NCBI GenBank assembly: GCA_947498775.1
Contig: CANMLL010000002.1
Span: 62,001 to 126,000, forward strand
Direction: 5' to 3'
Origin: an uncultured Aquimarina sp.
Lineage (GTDB): Bacteria > Bacteroidota > Bacteroidia > Flavobacteriales > Flavobacteriaceae
DNA length: 64,000 nt
The position numbers and the translations under genes were made by a program. The notes under the pieces are model-generated. The model ran no database searches, had not been told where the DNA came from, and saw nothing but the letters and a program-made list of their open reading frames with translations. Below, piece by piece: positions 19,330 through 27,867 of the stretch. The first letter of the stretch is position 1; each line of letters starts with the position of its first letter.

Positions 19330-20595
19330 ATGGACACTAAAATGACAAGCTATCTAATATCAAAATGCCATTTAACTATACTTTTTCTAGGTTGTTTAGT
19401 GATTTTTCAATCATGTAAAAACGACAAAAAAGAAAAATCAAAAATAATCTCTGCTCCTGAAAAGGTACAGAAAGAACTGTCTTTTACTCAAAGAAAAATT
19501 ATAGATAGTGCAAAATATTGGTGGGCGCACACTCCAGCTGAAATTACAGGAGATAAGATTACAGACTTAGTTTTTATAAATAATAATGCAAGTGGTGGAT
19601 ATTTAGGATATTATCAAGGTAAAACAATTGAAGGGTTGTGGAAATTGAACATAATTGCTACTGAACCCCCTACTGGTGGTCTCTTTGCCGGAGGAGATTT
19701 AGAATGTGCAGATATAGATGGAGACGGAGATAACGATGTAATTGCCATCAAACATCCTGGAGAATGGACCGATGCTGGCGCACAGGCGGAATTATTTTGG
19801 TATGAAAACCCTGATTGGACACCCCATAGTATTGGTACAGTACCTAATGCAGTTAAAGATGTAAGTTTTACTGATTTTGATGGTGATGGTAAAATGGATC
19901 TCTCCGTTCTTACATTTGAAGAACATACACTTAGTATTTTTCAACAAGAATCAGCAGATATTTGGAACAGGGTTCAGTTTAAGACAGAAAACAAATCTTT
20001 GCACGAAGGTATGGGTACAGGCGATATAGACGGAGATGGAGACAAGGATATTGTGGCTAATGGATTTGCTTATTATAATCCAGGAGCGAATCTTACCGAT
20101 GTTTGGAAAGAAGAAAATATAGATACTATTTGGAATAATCAAGAAGGGGATTGGTCACGAAATGGTACAAAAACATTCCTGAAAGATATAAATAAAGACG
20201 GAAAAGCAGAGGTGTTTATAAGCCATTCTGAAAGAGCGGGATATCCGTTAAAAATGTATTACAAAGAAGATAGTTCATGGAAATCTTCAGTTATCAGTGA
20301 TAGCATTCCTGCTTGCCATACACTTCAGGTATATGATTTTGATAGAGATGGGGATGATGATGTGCTCGCTGGCGTTAATCGTGCCAGGGCTGTGAACCTT
20401 AATAAGGATCAATTCGAGATTACTATTTTTTTAAGTGAAAACAACTACAAGACATGGAAACCACTCGTGATAGGTTCCGAAGGGGTTTACAATGGTCAAG
20501 TCGCTGATTATGACAACGACGGAGACTTTGATATTTTCAGGTATCCGGATCACGAAGCCACCGATTTTTACATCTTAGAAAACAATATTGAATAA
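19330..20595 (+). CDS. FG-GAP/VCBS repeat lipoprotein
   Basis: A 421-residue lipoprotein (IFQSCKNDKK, lipid Cys near residue 29) built almost entirely of FG-GAP blades: DIDGDGDNDVIAIKHPG, DFDGDGKMDLSVLTF, DIDGDGDKDIVANGF, DINKDGKAEVFIS, DFDRDGDDDVLAGVN and DYDNDGDFDIFRYPD. Such calcium-stabilised propellers bind ligands or partner proteins at the cell surface. It begins 10 bases after the 1064-residue FG-GAP gene and its end overlaps the longest GH9 frame by eight bases, so it belongs to the same transcript. Likely a glycan-binding partner in the cluster; no catalytic motif was seen. Confidence 0.75.
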   Translation: MDTKMTSYLISKCHLTILFLGCLVIFQSCKNDKKEKSKIISAPEKVQKELSFTQRKIIDSAKYWWAHTPAEITGDKITDLVFINNNASGGYLGYYQGKTIEGLWKLNIIATEPPTGGLFAGGDLECADIDGDGDNDVIAIKHPGEWTDAGAQAELFWYENPDWTPHSIGTVPNAVKDVSFTDFDGDGKMDLSVLTFEEHTLSIFQQESADIWNRVQFKTENKSLHEGMGTGDIDGDGDKDIVANGFAYYNPGANLTDVWKEENIDTIWNNQEGDWSRNGTKTFLKDINKDGKAEVFISHSERAGYPLKMYYKEDSSWKSSVISDSIPACHTLQVYDFDRDGDDDVLAGVNRARAVNLNKDQFEITIFLSENNYKTWKPLVIGSEGVYNGQVADYDNDGDFDIFRYPDHEATDFYILENNIE

Positions 20596-20623
20596 ATACG
20601 AAAAAATCTTTAAAACGTATCGT

Positions 20624-22336
20624 ATGCAAAAACTAGTTTTAATTATTTTAGGTTTGGTTGTGCTAGCAAGCTGTCAAAAACCATATCCTGAAATAGATCA
20701 ATATCGCAAGGAGATTAGGATCAATCAGATAGGATATTACCCAAAAGGCATTAAAAAAATTGTTTTGGCAGATTCAATTTCTTTTTCCAGCTTTTCAGTG
20801 ATCGACATTCATAATAAGAAATCAGTTTTTGATGGAAATTTTTCTGAGTCCACTATATGGGAACTTTCTGGTGAAGAAATTAGAGTAGGAAATTTCAGTG
20901 ATTTCAAAACTACCGGTGAATATGTTATATACATAGAAGGATTGGGCTACTCCTACCCTTTTGAAATAAACAATAATGTATTTAATGATGCCCTATTGGG
21001 ATCAGTGAAAGGTCTTTACTATCAAAGAGCCAGCATACCCCTTGAAGAAAAATACGCTGGGAAATGGTATCGAAAAGCCGGACATCCCGATACTGAAGTG
21101 TATTTTCATTCTTCATCCGGTAAGGATACAACAGAGACCGTTTCGTCACCAGGCGGTTGGTATGATGCAGGAGATTATAATAAATATGTCATCAATGGTG
21201 CTTTTCCATTAGGTCAGTATTTTCAGTTATGGGAGCAATATCCAGAGGTAATTTCAGATAATCAGCTTACTATTCCAGAAAGTGGTAACGGGATCAGTGA
21301 TTTCTTAGATGAATTGAAATATGAATTGGATTGGCTATTAACCATGCAGGATAAGGATGGAGGGCTTTTTCATAAACTTACGACCAAAAATTTTGAAGAT
21401 ATGATTATGCCACACAAAGCTGTTAATCAACGATACATTGTTGGTAAAGGCACTGCGGCAACTTTAAATTTTGCAGCAGCTACGGCACAAGCTTACCGTG
21501 TTTTCGAAAAAATAGATACTACCTATGCGCAAAAATTACTTACCGCATCCGAATCTGCTTGGAAATGGGCTAAAGAGAACCAAAAAATTACTTTTCAAAA
21601 CCCTATAGATATTCGTACTGGTGAATATGGAGATAATAACTTTGATGATGAATTTATATGGGCCTCAGCAGAACTTTTTCTCTCTACGGGTAAAAACGAA
21701 TATTTAGATCATTTTAATAGTTACCCTTTGGATCTTACCTTTAAATCAAGTGAAAGCTGGACAGCATATATGAAATTTCTAGGAGTATATAGTTTACTGA
21801 ATCATAAACAAAAAACACCAGACACTTTAGTTGCGGATCTTACCAAAAAATTAGTTGCTTCTGCAGATGATCTTACAGAAAAAGCAAAAAGTGGTGCTTA
21901 TTTTCAACCTATTTCTGATTTCACATGGGGCTCCAATAGTGATGTGCTCAACGCGGCTATGCTCGTTGCACAGGCCTATAGACAAGAACCTAAGGTGGCT
22001 TATCTTGAAGCCGTACAGCAAATGACAGATTATATTTTTGGCACAAACGCTGTAGGATATAGTTTTCTAACTGGTTTTGGAGATCAAACCCCAATGAATA
22101 TTCATCACCGCCAAAGTGGTGCAGATGATATACAGGTACCTGTTCCCGGATTACTCTCAGGAGGACCATCGATACAACAATTGGATACATCTAATGATGT
22201 CGTTTATCCAGAAAATGTAACTCAAATGAAAAGCTGGGTGGATCAAGAAGGAAGTTATGTGACCAATGAAATCTGCCTAAACTGGAACGCTCCATTGACA
22301 TATGTTTTGGGTTTTCTGGAACGAGAATCGAATTAA
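20624..22336 (+). CDS. Glycoside hydrolase family 9 lipoprotein
   Basis: A 570-residue lipoprotein from the ATG at 20624 (MQKLVLIILGLVVLASCQK, lipid Cys). A longer frame begins at a TTG at 20588, overlapping the previous gene, but the signal peptide fits the internal ATG. An Ig-like N-terminal domain (RKEIRINQIGYYP to about residue 110) precedes the (alpha/alpha)6 barrel. Catalytic features are present: GGWYDAGDYNKY (Asp181 and Asp184) and VTNEICLNW (Glu549, general acid), plus the HHRQSG block. Family 9 is mainly endoglucanase, with some xyloglucanases and exo-glucosaminidases. Surface or periplasmic cleavage of a beta-1,4-glucan-type backbone is likely. Confidence 0.88.
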   Translation: MQKLVLIILGLVVLASCQKPYPEIDQYRKEIRINQIGYYPKGIKKIVLADSISFSSFSVIDIHNKKSVFDGNFSESTIWELSGEEIRVGNFSDFKTTGEYVIYIEGLGYSYPFEINNNVFNDALLGSVKGLYYQRASIPLEEKYAGKWYRKAGHPDTEVYFHSSSGKDTTETVSSPGGWYDAGDYNKYVINGAFPLGQYFQLWEQYPEVISDNQLTIPESGNGISDFLDELKYELDWLLTMQDKDGGLFHKLTTKNFEDMIMPHKAVNQRYIVGKGTAATLNFAAATAQAYRVFEKIDTTYAQKLLTASESAWKWAKENQKITFQNPIDIRTGEYGDNNFDDEFIWASAELFLSTGKNEYLDHFNSYPLDLTFKSSESWTAYMKFLGVYSLLNHKQKTPDTLVADLTKKLVASADDLTEKAKSGAYFQPISDFTWGSNSDVLNAAMLVAQAYRQEPKVAYLEAVQQMTDYIFGTNAVGYSFLTGFGDQTPMNIHHRQSGADDIQVPVPGLLSGGPSIQQLDTSNDVVYPENVTQMKSWVDQEGSYVTNEICLNWNAPLTYVLGFLERESN

Positions 22337-22380
22337 TCTAAAAACAACCGAATTATTTACAAAATAAAAATTACTAGTCT

Positions 22381-24273
22381 ATGGAGCTTTCTACAATTGA
22401 TATTGCTATTATCATTTTATATATCATCGGAACTATTTTTATAGGTTTCTGGATATCTAAAAAGGCGTCTAAAAATATCAATTCTTATTTTTTAGGAGGT
22501 AACTCGATACCGTGGTATGTTTTAGGAGTTTCTAACGCTTCGGGAATGTTTGATATCGCAGGCACGATGTGGCTGGTGTATGTGATGTTTGTCTATGGTA
22601 TGAAAAGCATGTGGCTACCTTGGCTTTGGCCGGTATTCAATCAAATTTTTTTGATGGTATATCTCTCAATATGGTTGAGAAGATCTAATGTACTTACTGG
22701 TGCAGAGTGGATCAAAACTCGGTTTGGCACAGGAAAGGGAGGAAATTTATCACATATTATTGTAGTAATTTTTGCTTTGGTAAGTGTTATAGGGTTTTTA
22801 GCATATTCTTTTAAAGGAATTGGAAAGTTTGCTGTAGTATTTCTCCCTTGGGACTTGACCCCTAATGAATATGCATTGATTTTTATGGGTATAACGACCC
22901 TATATGTGGTCAAAGGAGGTATGTATAGTGTAGTATTTACAGAAGTGTTACAATTTGTAATTATGACAGTAGCTTCTATAGCAGTGGCAATCATCGCAAT
23001 GAACCAGGTTTCTCCAGAAACCTTGCAAGCTATGGTACCACCAGATTGGGGAAATGCCTTTTTTAGCTGGAATCTGGATTTAGATTGGAGTGCTCTAATG
23101 GCTGAAGCTAATAATAAGATTGAAGAAGATGGGTATACTTTATTTGGAGCTGTTTTTATGATGATGTTGTTTAAAGGGTACTTGGTAAGTGCTGCTGGCC
23201 CAGCTCCTAATTATGATATGCAACGAATCTTAGCAGCTAAATCTCCTACCGAAGCTTCAAAAATGAGTTTTATTGTCAATGTAGCACTTATTTTTCCGCG
23301 TTACGCATTGATTACAGGACTCTCTATACTTGGAATAGTATATTTTAGTGATGACCTCAACGCTATGGGTAGTGCTGTAGATTTTGAGCAAATATTACCA
23401 TTTGCTATCAAAGAGTTTGTTCCTGTAGGGTTATTAGGTATATTGATAGCTGGTTTGCTCGCTGCATTTATGTCTACATTTGCGGCTACAGTTAATGCTG
23501 CTCCTGCCTATATTGTTAATGATTTGTATAAGCGATATATTAATCCCGAGGCAAGTTCTAAAAGACTAGTAAATCTAAGTTACTTGTCGTCGTTTCTGGT
23601 GGTCATTATCGGAATTTTCTTTGGACTATTAGTTGATTCAATAGATGATGTATTACAATGGCTCGTATCTGGGCTATGGGGAGGATATATGGCCGCCAAT
23701 GTATTTAAGTGGTATTGGTGGCGATTTAATGGGTATGGTTATTTTATTGGTATGGCCACAGGAATTGCAGGGGCAATCATATTTCCTTTAGCATTACAAT
23801 ATCCGGGATGGATTCCTGATGGCCTGGGCGTACTATCAGAATATTTACATTTTGTAGCAGATCCGGACACTCAAGAGATATTTCAATTTCCGGTGATACT
23901 ATTGCTTTCTTTCTTAGGGTGTATAATAGGTGCTTATACAACTCCACCTGAGAGTGATACTACTTTATTGAGTTTTTATAAAACTGTTCGACCCTGGGGA
24001 TTCTGGAAACCTATTGAAAAAAAGGTATTGCTGGAAAATCCAAATTTTAAAAGTAATAAAAATTTTAAAAGAGATATGTTCAACATCGCGGTTGGTATTA
24101 TATGGCAATCGGCATTGGTATTGCTACCAATGTATTTCGTTTCTCAGGATTTTATCAACAGTGCATACGCCCTTTTGATTGTAGTAATAACTTCTATTAT
24201 CTTAAAATATAGCTGGTGGAATCCAATGCACAAAGAAGAAAAGGAGTATGCAGCAAGTTTGAAAGAAACATAA
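22381..24273 (+). CDS. Sodium:solute symporter (SSS family), second copy type
   Basis: A 630-residue membrane protein, longer than the usual 500-550 residues and only distantly like the symporter at 9252. SSS signatures are YFLGGNSIPWYVLGVSNASG, TTLYVVKGGMYSVVFTEVLQ and the sodium-site helix LIAGLLAAFMSTFAATVNA followed by YIVNDLYKRYI. The extra length is mainly in the C-terminal third, with additional hydrophobic segments. It follows GH9 by 44 bases and probably imports the oligosaccharide or monosaccharide released by the upstream hydrolases. Substrate unknown. Confidence 0.88.
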   Translation: MELSTIDIAIIILYIIGTIFIGFWISKKASKNINSYFLGGNSIPWYVLGVSNASGMFDIAGTMWLVYVMFVYGMKSMWLPWLWPVFNQIFLMVYLSIWLRRSNVLTGAEWIKTRFGTGKGGNLSHIIVVIFALVSVIGFLAYSFKGIGKFAVVFLPWDLTPNEYALIFMGITTLYVVKGGMYSVVFTEVLQFVIMTVASIAVAIIAMNQVSPETLQAMVPPDWGNAFFSWNLDLDWSALMAEANNKIEEDGYTLFGAVFMMMLFKGYLVSAAGPAPNYDMQRILAAKSPTEASKMSFIVNVALIFPRYALITGLSILGIVYFSDDLNAMGSAVDFEQILPFAIKEFVPVGLLGILIAGLLAAFMSTFAATVNAAPAYIVNDLYKRYINPEASSKRLVNLSYLSSFLVVIIGIFFGLLVDSIDDVLQWLVSGLWGGYMAANVFKWYWWRFNGYGYFIGMATGIAGAIIFPLALQYPGWIPDGLGVLSEYLHFVADPDTQEIFQFPVILLLSFLGCIIGAYTTPPESDTTLLSFYKTVRPWGFWKPIEKKVLLENPNFKSNKNFKRDMFNIAVGIIWQSALVLLPMYFVSQDFINSAYALLIVVITSIILKYSWWNPMHKEEKEYAASLKET

Positions 24274-24363
24274 TATAATTTTCCTCAAAAAAAATGTCCC
24301 TTAAAAGAGTTTAATGAATAATACTCTGAAAACAAAAAACTTAACATCATTTCAATAATTCAA

Positions 24364-25422
24364 ATGATAACAAAATCTATGAAAGGTTTAATATTCGAAG
24401 GTAACAAAGAATTAGGATGGTATGATTTCGAAATACCCACACCTGGTGAAGGAGAGGTGTTGATAAAAGTATCAAGAGCTGCCATCTGTGGCACTGACCT
24501 GCATAAGTATCAATTACCATCGGAGCAGATTCCGAAGACCAAAGAAGGAAAACCTGTGCCTTGTGGTCATGAACCTGCAGGCTGGATCGCAGCCGTTGGA
24601 AAGGGAGTAGTCGATTACCAGGACGGGCAAAGAGTTATGGTAGCAGGTGTCATCGGTTGTGGAACTTGCCATCATTGCTAGTCAGGGTTTAATACCGCTT
24701 GCATCGATGAAGTAAAAGGCCTTTATTGGAATTATTCGGGATGTAATACCTCATATATCGTTATGCCTGAAATCAATGTTCTGCGGCTACCAGATAGTAT
24801 ATCTTTCGAAGTGGCATCTTTGCTTTCTTGCGCTGGTGGAACGGCAATGACTATTATACAAGATACGAATGTGAAACCAGGGGATAGATTGGCTATTATA
24901 GGCCTTGGGCCTGTAGGTCTATGCCTGATAGTAATTGCGCTCTCTGTGGGAATTGAAGTAGTTGGTATTGATATTTCTGAGTACAGGCTTGAATTAGCAA
25001 GGAAATTAGGTATAACATTGACGATAAATCAACATAGTGAAACCATACTTCAAACAATATCTAAATGGTCCAAAGGTTTGGGATGCAATGTAGTGGCAGA
25101 ATGTGTTGGACTGGCCTCGACTCAAAAACAAAGTTTTGATTTGGTTGCAAATAGAGGTACAATCGCACTGGCAGGATTAGGAAATAAAGATTTTAATGCA
25201 AATCTGGGAGCGCTTGCTATCTCCAAAGGAGGAATCAAACTTGTTGGAATCGCTGCAACGCCCATTGTATACTTTAAAGAATTACTGAAAATCGCAACAA
25301 AATTAAGTTTTAAAAAAATAATTACTCACAGCTTTCCGATAGACGATGCAGAAGAGGCTTTTCGAATAATGGAAAACGGAAACTGTGGAAAAGTAATACT
25401 TGAAATTGAAAATCAATTTTAA
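24364..25422 (+). pseudogene. Zinc-dependent alcohol dehydrogenase interrupted by an in-frame TAG
   Basis: The reading frame continues unbroken through 24364-25422 except for one amber codon at 24679-24681. Joined, it is a 352-residue medium-chain dehydrogenase: AAICGTDLHKY (catalytic Cys), PCGHEPAGWIAAVG, the structural-zinc lobe GCGTCHHC-stop-SGFNTAC, and the Rossmann motif GLGPVGLC. The stop falls directly after the third structural-zinc Cys and keeps the C-x2-C-x2-C-x7-C spacing. One C-to-T change from CAG (Gln) would explain it. Downstream the frame restarts at an ATG at 24763, but that product lacks the catalytic and zinc lobes. Likely a recent nonsense mutation in a polyol or sugar dehydrogenase of the operon, or a sequencing error. 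Confidence 0.85.
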
Positions 25423-25452
25423 AGTAATACTTCAGTTGAAAACAAAAAATGT

Positions 25453-26106
25453 ATGAAAACATTAAGAGTCATAGGTTTTGGAGATAGTATCACATTAGGT
25501 GCCAAAGCCAGAAATCACGAATATTCCTGGCTAGGGGTACTAGAAACACAGCTTAAACTGTTTTTAAACCAACCATTAGAAATGATCAATGAAGGAGTTG
25601 GAGATAATACTATCTCAACACGAACTACTAATTATCTCGAGAGCACAAAACCTTCTGCATTAGAAAGAGTTGAGAACGATGTTATAAATAAAAAACCCGA
25701 TATGGTGTTGGTGTCTTGGGGGTTAAATGATATGCGCTTTGGAACACCTGCACAAATTTTTAAGCAAGACCTAGAAAAGATTATTCTTCAACTAAACTCT
25801 AAATTACCAAATGTCATATTGATACTTTTAAATGTTTATCATATGACTGGTTTTGATAGATATTCTCCCCGTGATCAGGGATCATTAAAACTTACAGGAA
25901 ATTACAATCTAGTTATCGCAGAACTAGCGAATCGATATAATATTCCCTTAGCCGATGTGTGGAAATCTATGAGTATCAAAGACCATTTAATACACGAAGA
26001 TGGGGTACATGCCAATGAACTTGGCCATCGAATTATAGGAAATACTGTTTTTAACGCTATTGCTTGTGGAACCAATATCCTACAGGCCAATGTAATTACT
26101 CATTAG
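25453..26106 (+). CDS. Cytoplasmic SGNH/GDSL hydrolase
   Basis: A 217-residue protein without a signal peptide. SGNH blocks are clear: VIGFGDSITLGAKA (Ser near residue 10), EGVGDNTISTR (Gly block), VSWGLNDMRF (Asn block) and HEDGVHANELGH (Asp and His of the catalytic triad). It begins 31 bases after the broken dehydrogenase. Being intracellular, it would act on imported substrates, for example deacetylating short oligosaccharides after uptake by the symporter. The exact acyl substrate is unknown. Confidence 0.85.
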   Translation: MKTLRVIGFGDSITLGAKARNHEYSWLGVLETQLKLFLNQPLEMINEGVGDNTISTRTTNYLESTKPSALERVENDVINKKPDMVLVSWGLNDMRFGTPAQIFKQDLEKIILQLNSKLPNVILILLNVYHMTGFDRYSPRDQGSLKLTGNYNLVIAELANRYNIPLADVWKSMSIKDHLIHEDGVHANELGHRIIGNTVFNAIACGTNILQANVITH

Positions 26107-26129
26107 GTATTTGAAAAACAGTCTGTTGA

Positions 26130-26948
26130 ATGAAGATAATTAATTTAAGAAAAATGAGAAAATCGACATCAAACATTATTAAGAATGATATTAAAACCTC
26201 TTTCGATGAAAAAGGTTATTATTTGGCTAAGAAGGTATTCAGTGAAGAAGAAATTAGAGTACTTGAAAAGGATTTTGATAAAATTGTCAAGCAATTATCA
26301 AAATCCGGAGAGAATATTGACGCAACCTGGGAAGGTGAAAAGATAAAAGAAATAAAAAATAAAAAGGACAAGATAGTTCATACACATAATGTACATAAGT
26401 ACTCCTCAGAATGGTTAAAAGCCATCTACAACCCTCGATTTATAAAAATCGTGACTTCAATATTAGGGGAAGATGTAATAATGCATCACAATAAATTGTT
26501 CCAAAAACCAGCAGAAAATGGTTCTCCTTTTCCTATGCATCAAGATTGGTCTTATTTTCCAACATATATGGATACTATGATTGCAGGGATCATACATGTA
26601 TCTGATGCAACCGACGAGATGGGATGTCTGCGGGTTTATGAAGGAAGTCATAGGCTAGGAAGAGTATCAGGCACCAATGGACAAGAGTCCTCACCAGCAG
26701 CAGTATTATCAAATTATCCTATTGAAAAAGCCACTGCTATTGAGGCTGAAGCAGGAGATGTTGTTTTCTTTCATTATTTTACGCTTCACGGTTCCATGCC
26801 TAATCGTTCTGCTAGCACTAGAAAAACGGTTCTGATACAAATGCATGCAGGTGATGATAAGGTCGAAAATGGGATTGATCATCCAAATGAAAATCTAGTG
26901 CTCAATGGTTGGAATCATCATATCACAAGAGTAAATGCAGGAAAATGA
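26130..26948 (+). CDS. Phytanoyl-CoA dioxygenase (PhyH) family 2-oxoglutarate/Fe(II) oxygenase
   Basis: A 272-residue cytoplasmic protein of the PhyH family. The iron facial triad is visible as His137-x-Asp139 in MHQDWSY and His220 in TLHGSMPNRSAS, with Arg231 a few residues on as the likely 2-oxoglutarate anchor. A second possible start is the ATG at 26154 (MRKSTSN), which lacks only eight residues. It follows the SGNH hydrolase by 23 bases and precedes an acetyltransferase. The PhyH family hydroxylates many small molecules, including sugars and natural products; a role in removing a methyl ether or other decoration from an imported sugar is inference only. Confidence 0.85.
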   Translation: MKIINLRKMRKSTSNIIKNDIKTSFDEKGYYLAKKVFSEEEIRVLEKDFDKIVKQLSKSGENIDATWEGEKIKEIKNKKDKIVHTHNVHKYSSEWLKAIYNPRFIKIVTSILGEDVIMHHNKLFQKPAENGSPFPMHQDWSYFPTYMDTMIAGIIHVSDATDEMGCLRVYEGSHRLGRVSGTNGQESSPAAVLSNYPIEKATAIEAEAGDVVFFHYFTLHGSMPNRSASTRKTVLIQMHAGDDKVENGIDHPNENLVLNGWNHHITRVNAGK

Positions 26949-27038
26949 AAATAAATTAAACCACTCTCTATATACATTTATCTATAGTATATATTGAAAC
27001 TTTACAAATCAAAACAAGAATGATAAAATATAAGAACA

Positions 27039-27791
27039 ATGGACTATGCACAGCAGATTTACAAAGATTTGGTAGTATTAGGAATTGTAAAGGGAGACAC
27101 TCTTTTGGTCCATTCTTCTCTTAACGCTGTTGGAAAATTTAATAATCGATGCCAAATCATTATTGATGCGTTGTTAGAAGCATTAGGACCATCAGGAACC
27201 TTGTTGATGCCAGCTTTGTCATATAAATATATTACGGTAGAAAATCCATTGTTTGATATAGAAAAAACTCCTTCCTGTGTTGGAGGATTAACAGAATACT
27301 TTAGGCAGTTACCTGAATCGGTACGCAGCCTTCATCCTACACACTCCGTCTGTGGATTTGGAGCTAAGATAAGTTTTTTATTAGATAAACATATTCGGGA
27401 TAATACACCTTGTGGACCAAATTCTCCTTTCAGTAAACTGAAAGATATTGGAGGTAAAATACTATTTTTGGGATGTAGTTTACATTCCAATACGTCTATG
27501 CACGCCATCGAAGAATTGTGCGAACCTGAATATTTATTTGGCCCTTCTGTAGAATACACTATTATCGATTATAATAAAAAACAGTATAAAAAGAAGTATT
27601 TATCTCACGGTTTTGTAGGGTATATACAATGTTATGATAGGGTTCTTAACATTTTAGACAAAGAGGACTATTCCTTTACCAAGGTGTTAAATACAGATTG
27701 TTATTTATTAGATGCAGCCATACTTTGGAAAAAAGTATATCTAAAATTAAAGAAAGACTCTCTCTTTTTTGTTGACAAAATTAGGGAATAA
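27039..27791 (+). CDS. Aminoglycoside 3-N-acetyltransferase-type (AAC(3)) acetyltransferase
   Basis: A 250-residue protein of the Antibiotic_NAT fold. Characteristic blocks are LLVHSSLNAVGKF, GTLLMPALSYKY, the HPTHSVCGFGA active-site segment, CGPNSPFSKL and GGKILFLGCSLHSNTSMHAIE. It has no signal peptide. The family uses acetyl-CoA; it includes antibiotic-resistance enzymes but also acetyltransferases of amino sugars and natural products. Placement between an oxygenase and a GH53-type enzyme in a catabolic cluster argues against drug resistance and for modification of an amino-sugar or sugar-derived compound. The substrate is unknown. Confidence 0.82.
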   Translation: MDYAQQIYKDLVVLGIVKGDTLLVHSSLNAVGKFNNRCQIIIDALLEALGPSGTLLMPALSYKYITVENPLFDIEKTPSCVGGLTEYFRQLPESVRSLHPTHSVCGFGAKISFLLDKHIRDNTPCGPNSPFSKLKDIGGKILFLGCSLHSNTSMHAIEELCEPEYLFGPSVEYTIIDYNKKQYKKKYLSHGFVGYIQCYDRVLNILDKEDYSFTKVLNTDCYLLDAAILWKKVYLKLKKDSLFFVDKIRE

Positions 27792-27867
27792 TCGCTAAAA
27801 ATTAAAAGTATTCATTACTCTAATAGGCTTTATTTTTAAATCATATAATCTTAATATCTATATTAAA

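Noticed and set aside
24679..24681. Amber codon as a recoded amino acid such as pyrrolysine
   Set aside because: No pyl genes are visible, the family never has pyrrolysine here, and a one-base change from Gln explains it.
27039..27791. Aminoglycoside resistance gene
   Set aside because: The fold includes many non-resistance enzymes, the gene sits inside a catabolic operon and no mobile element is near.
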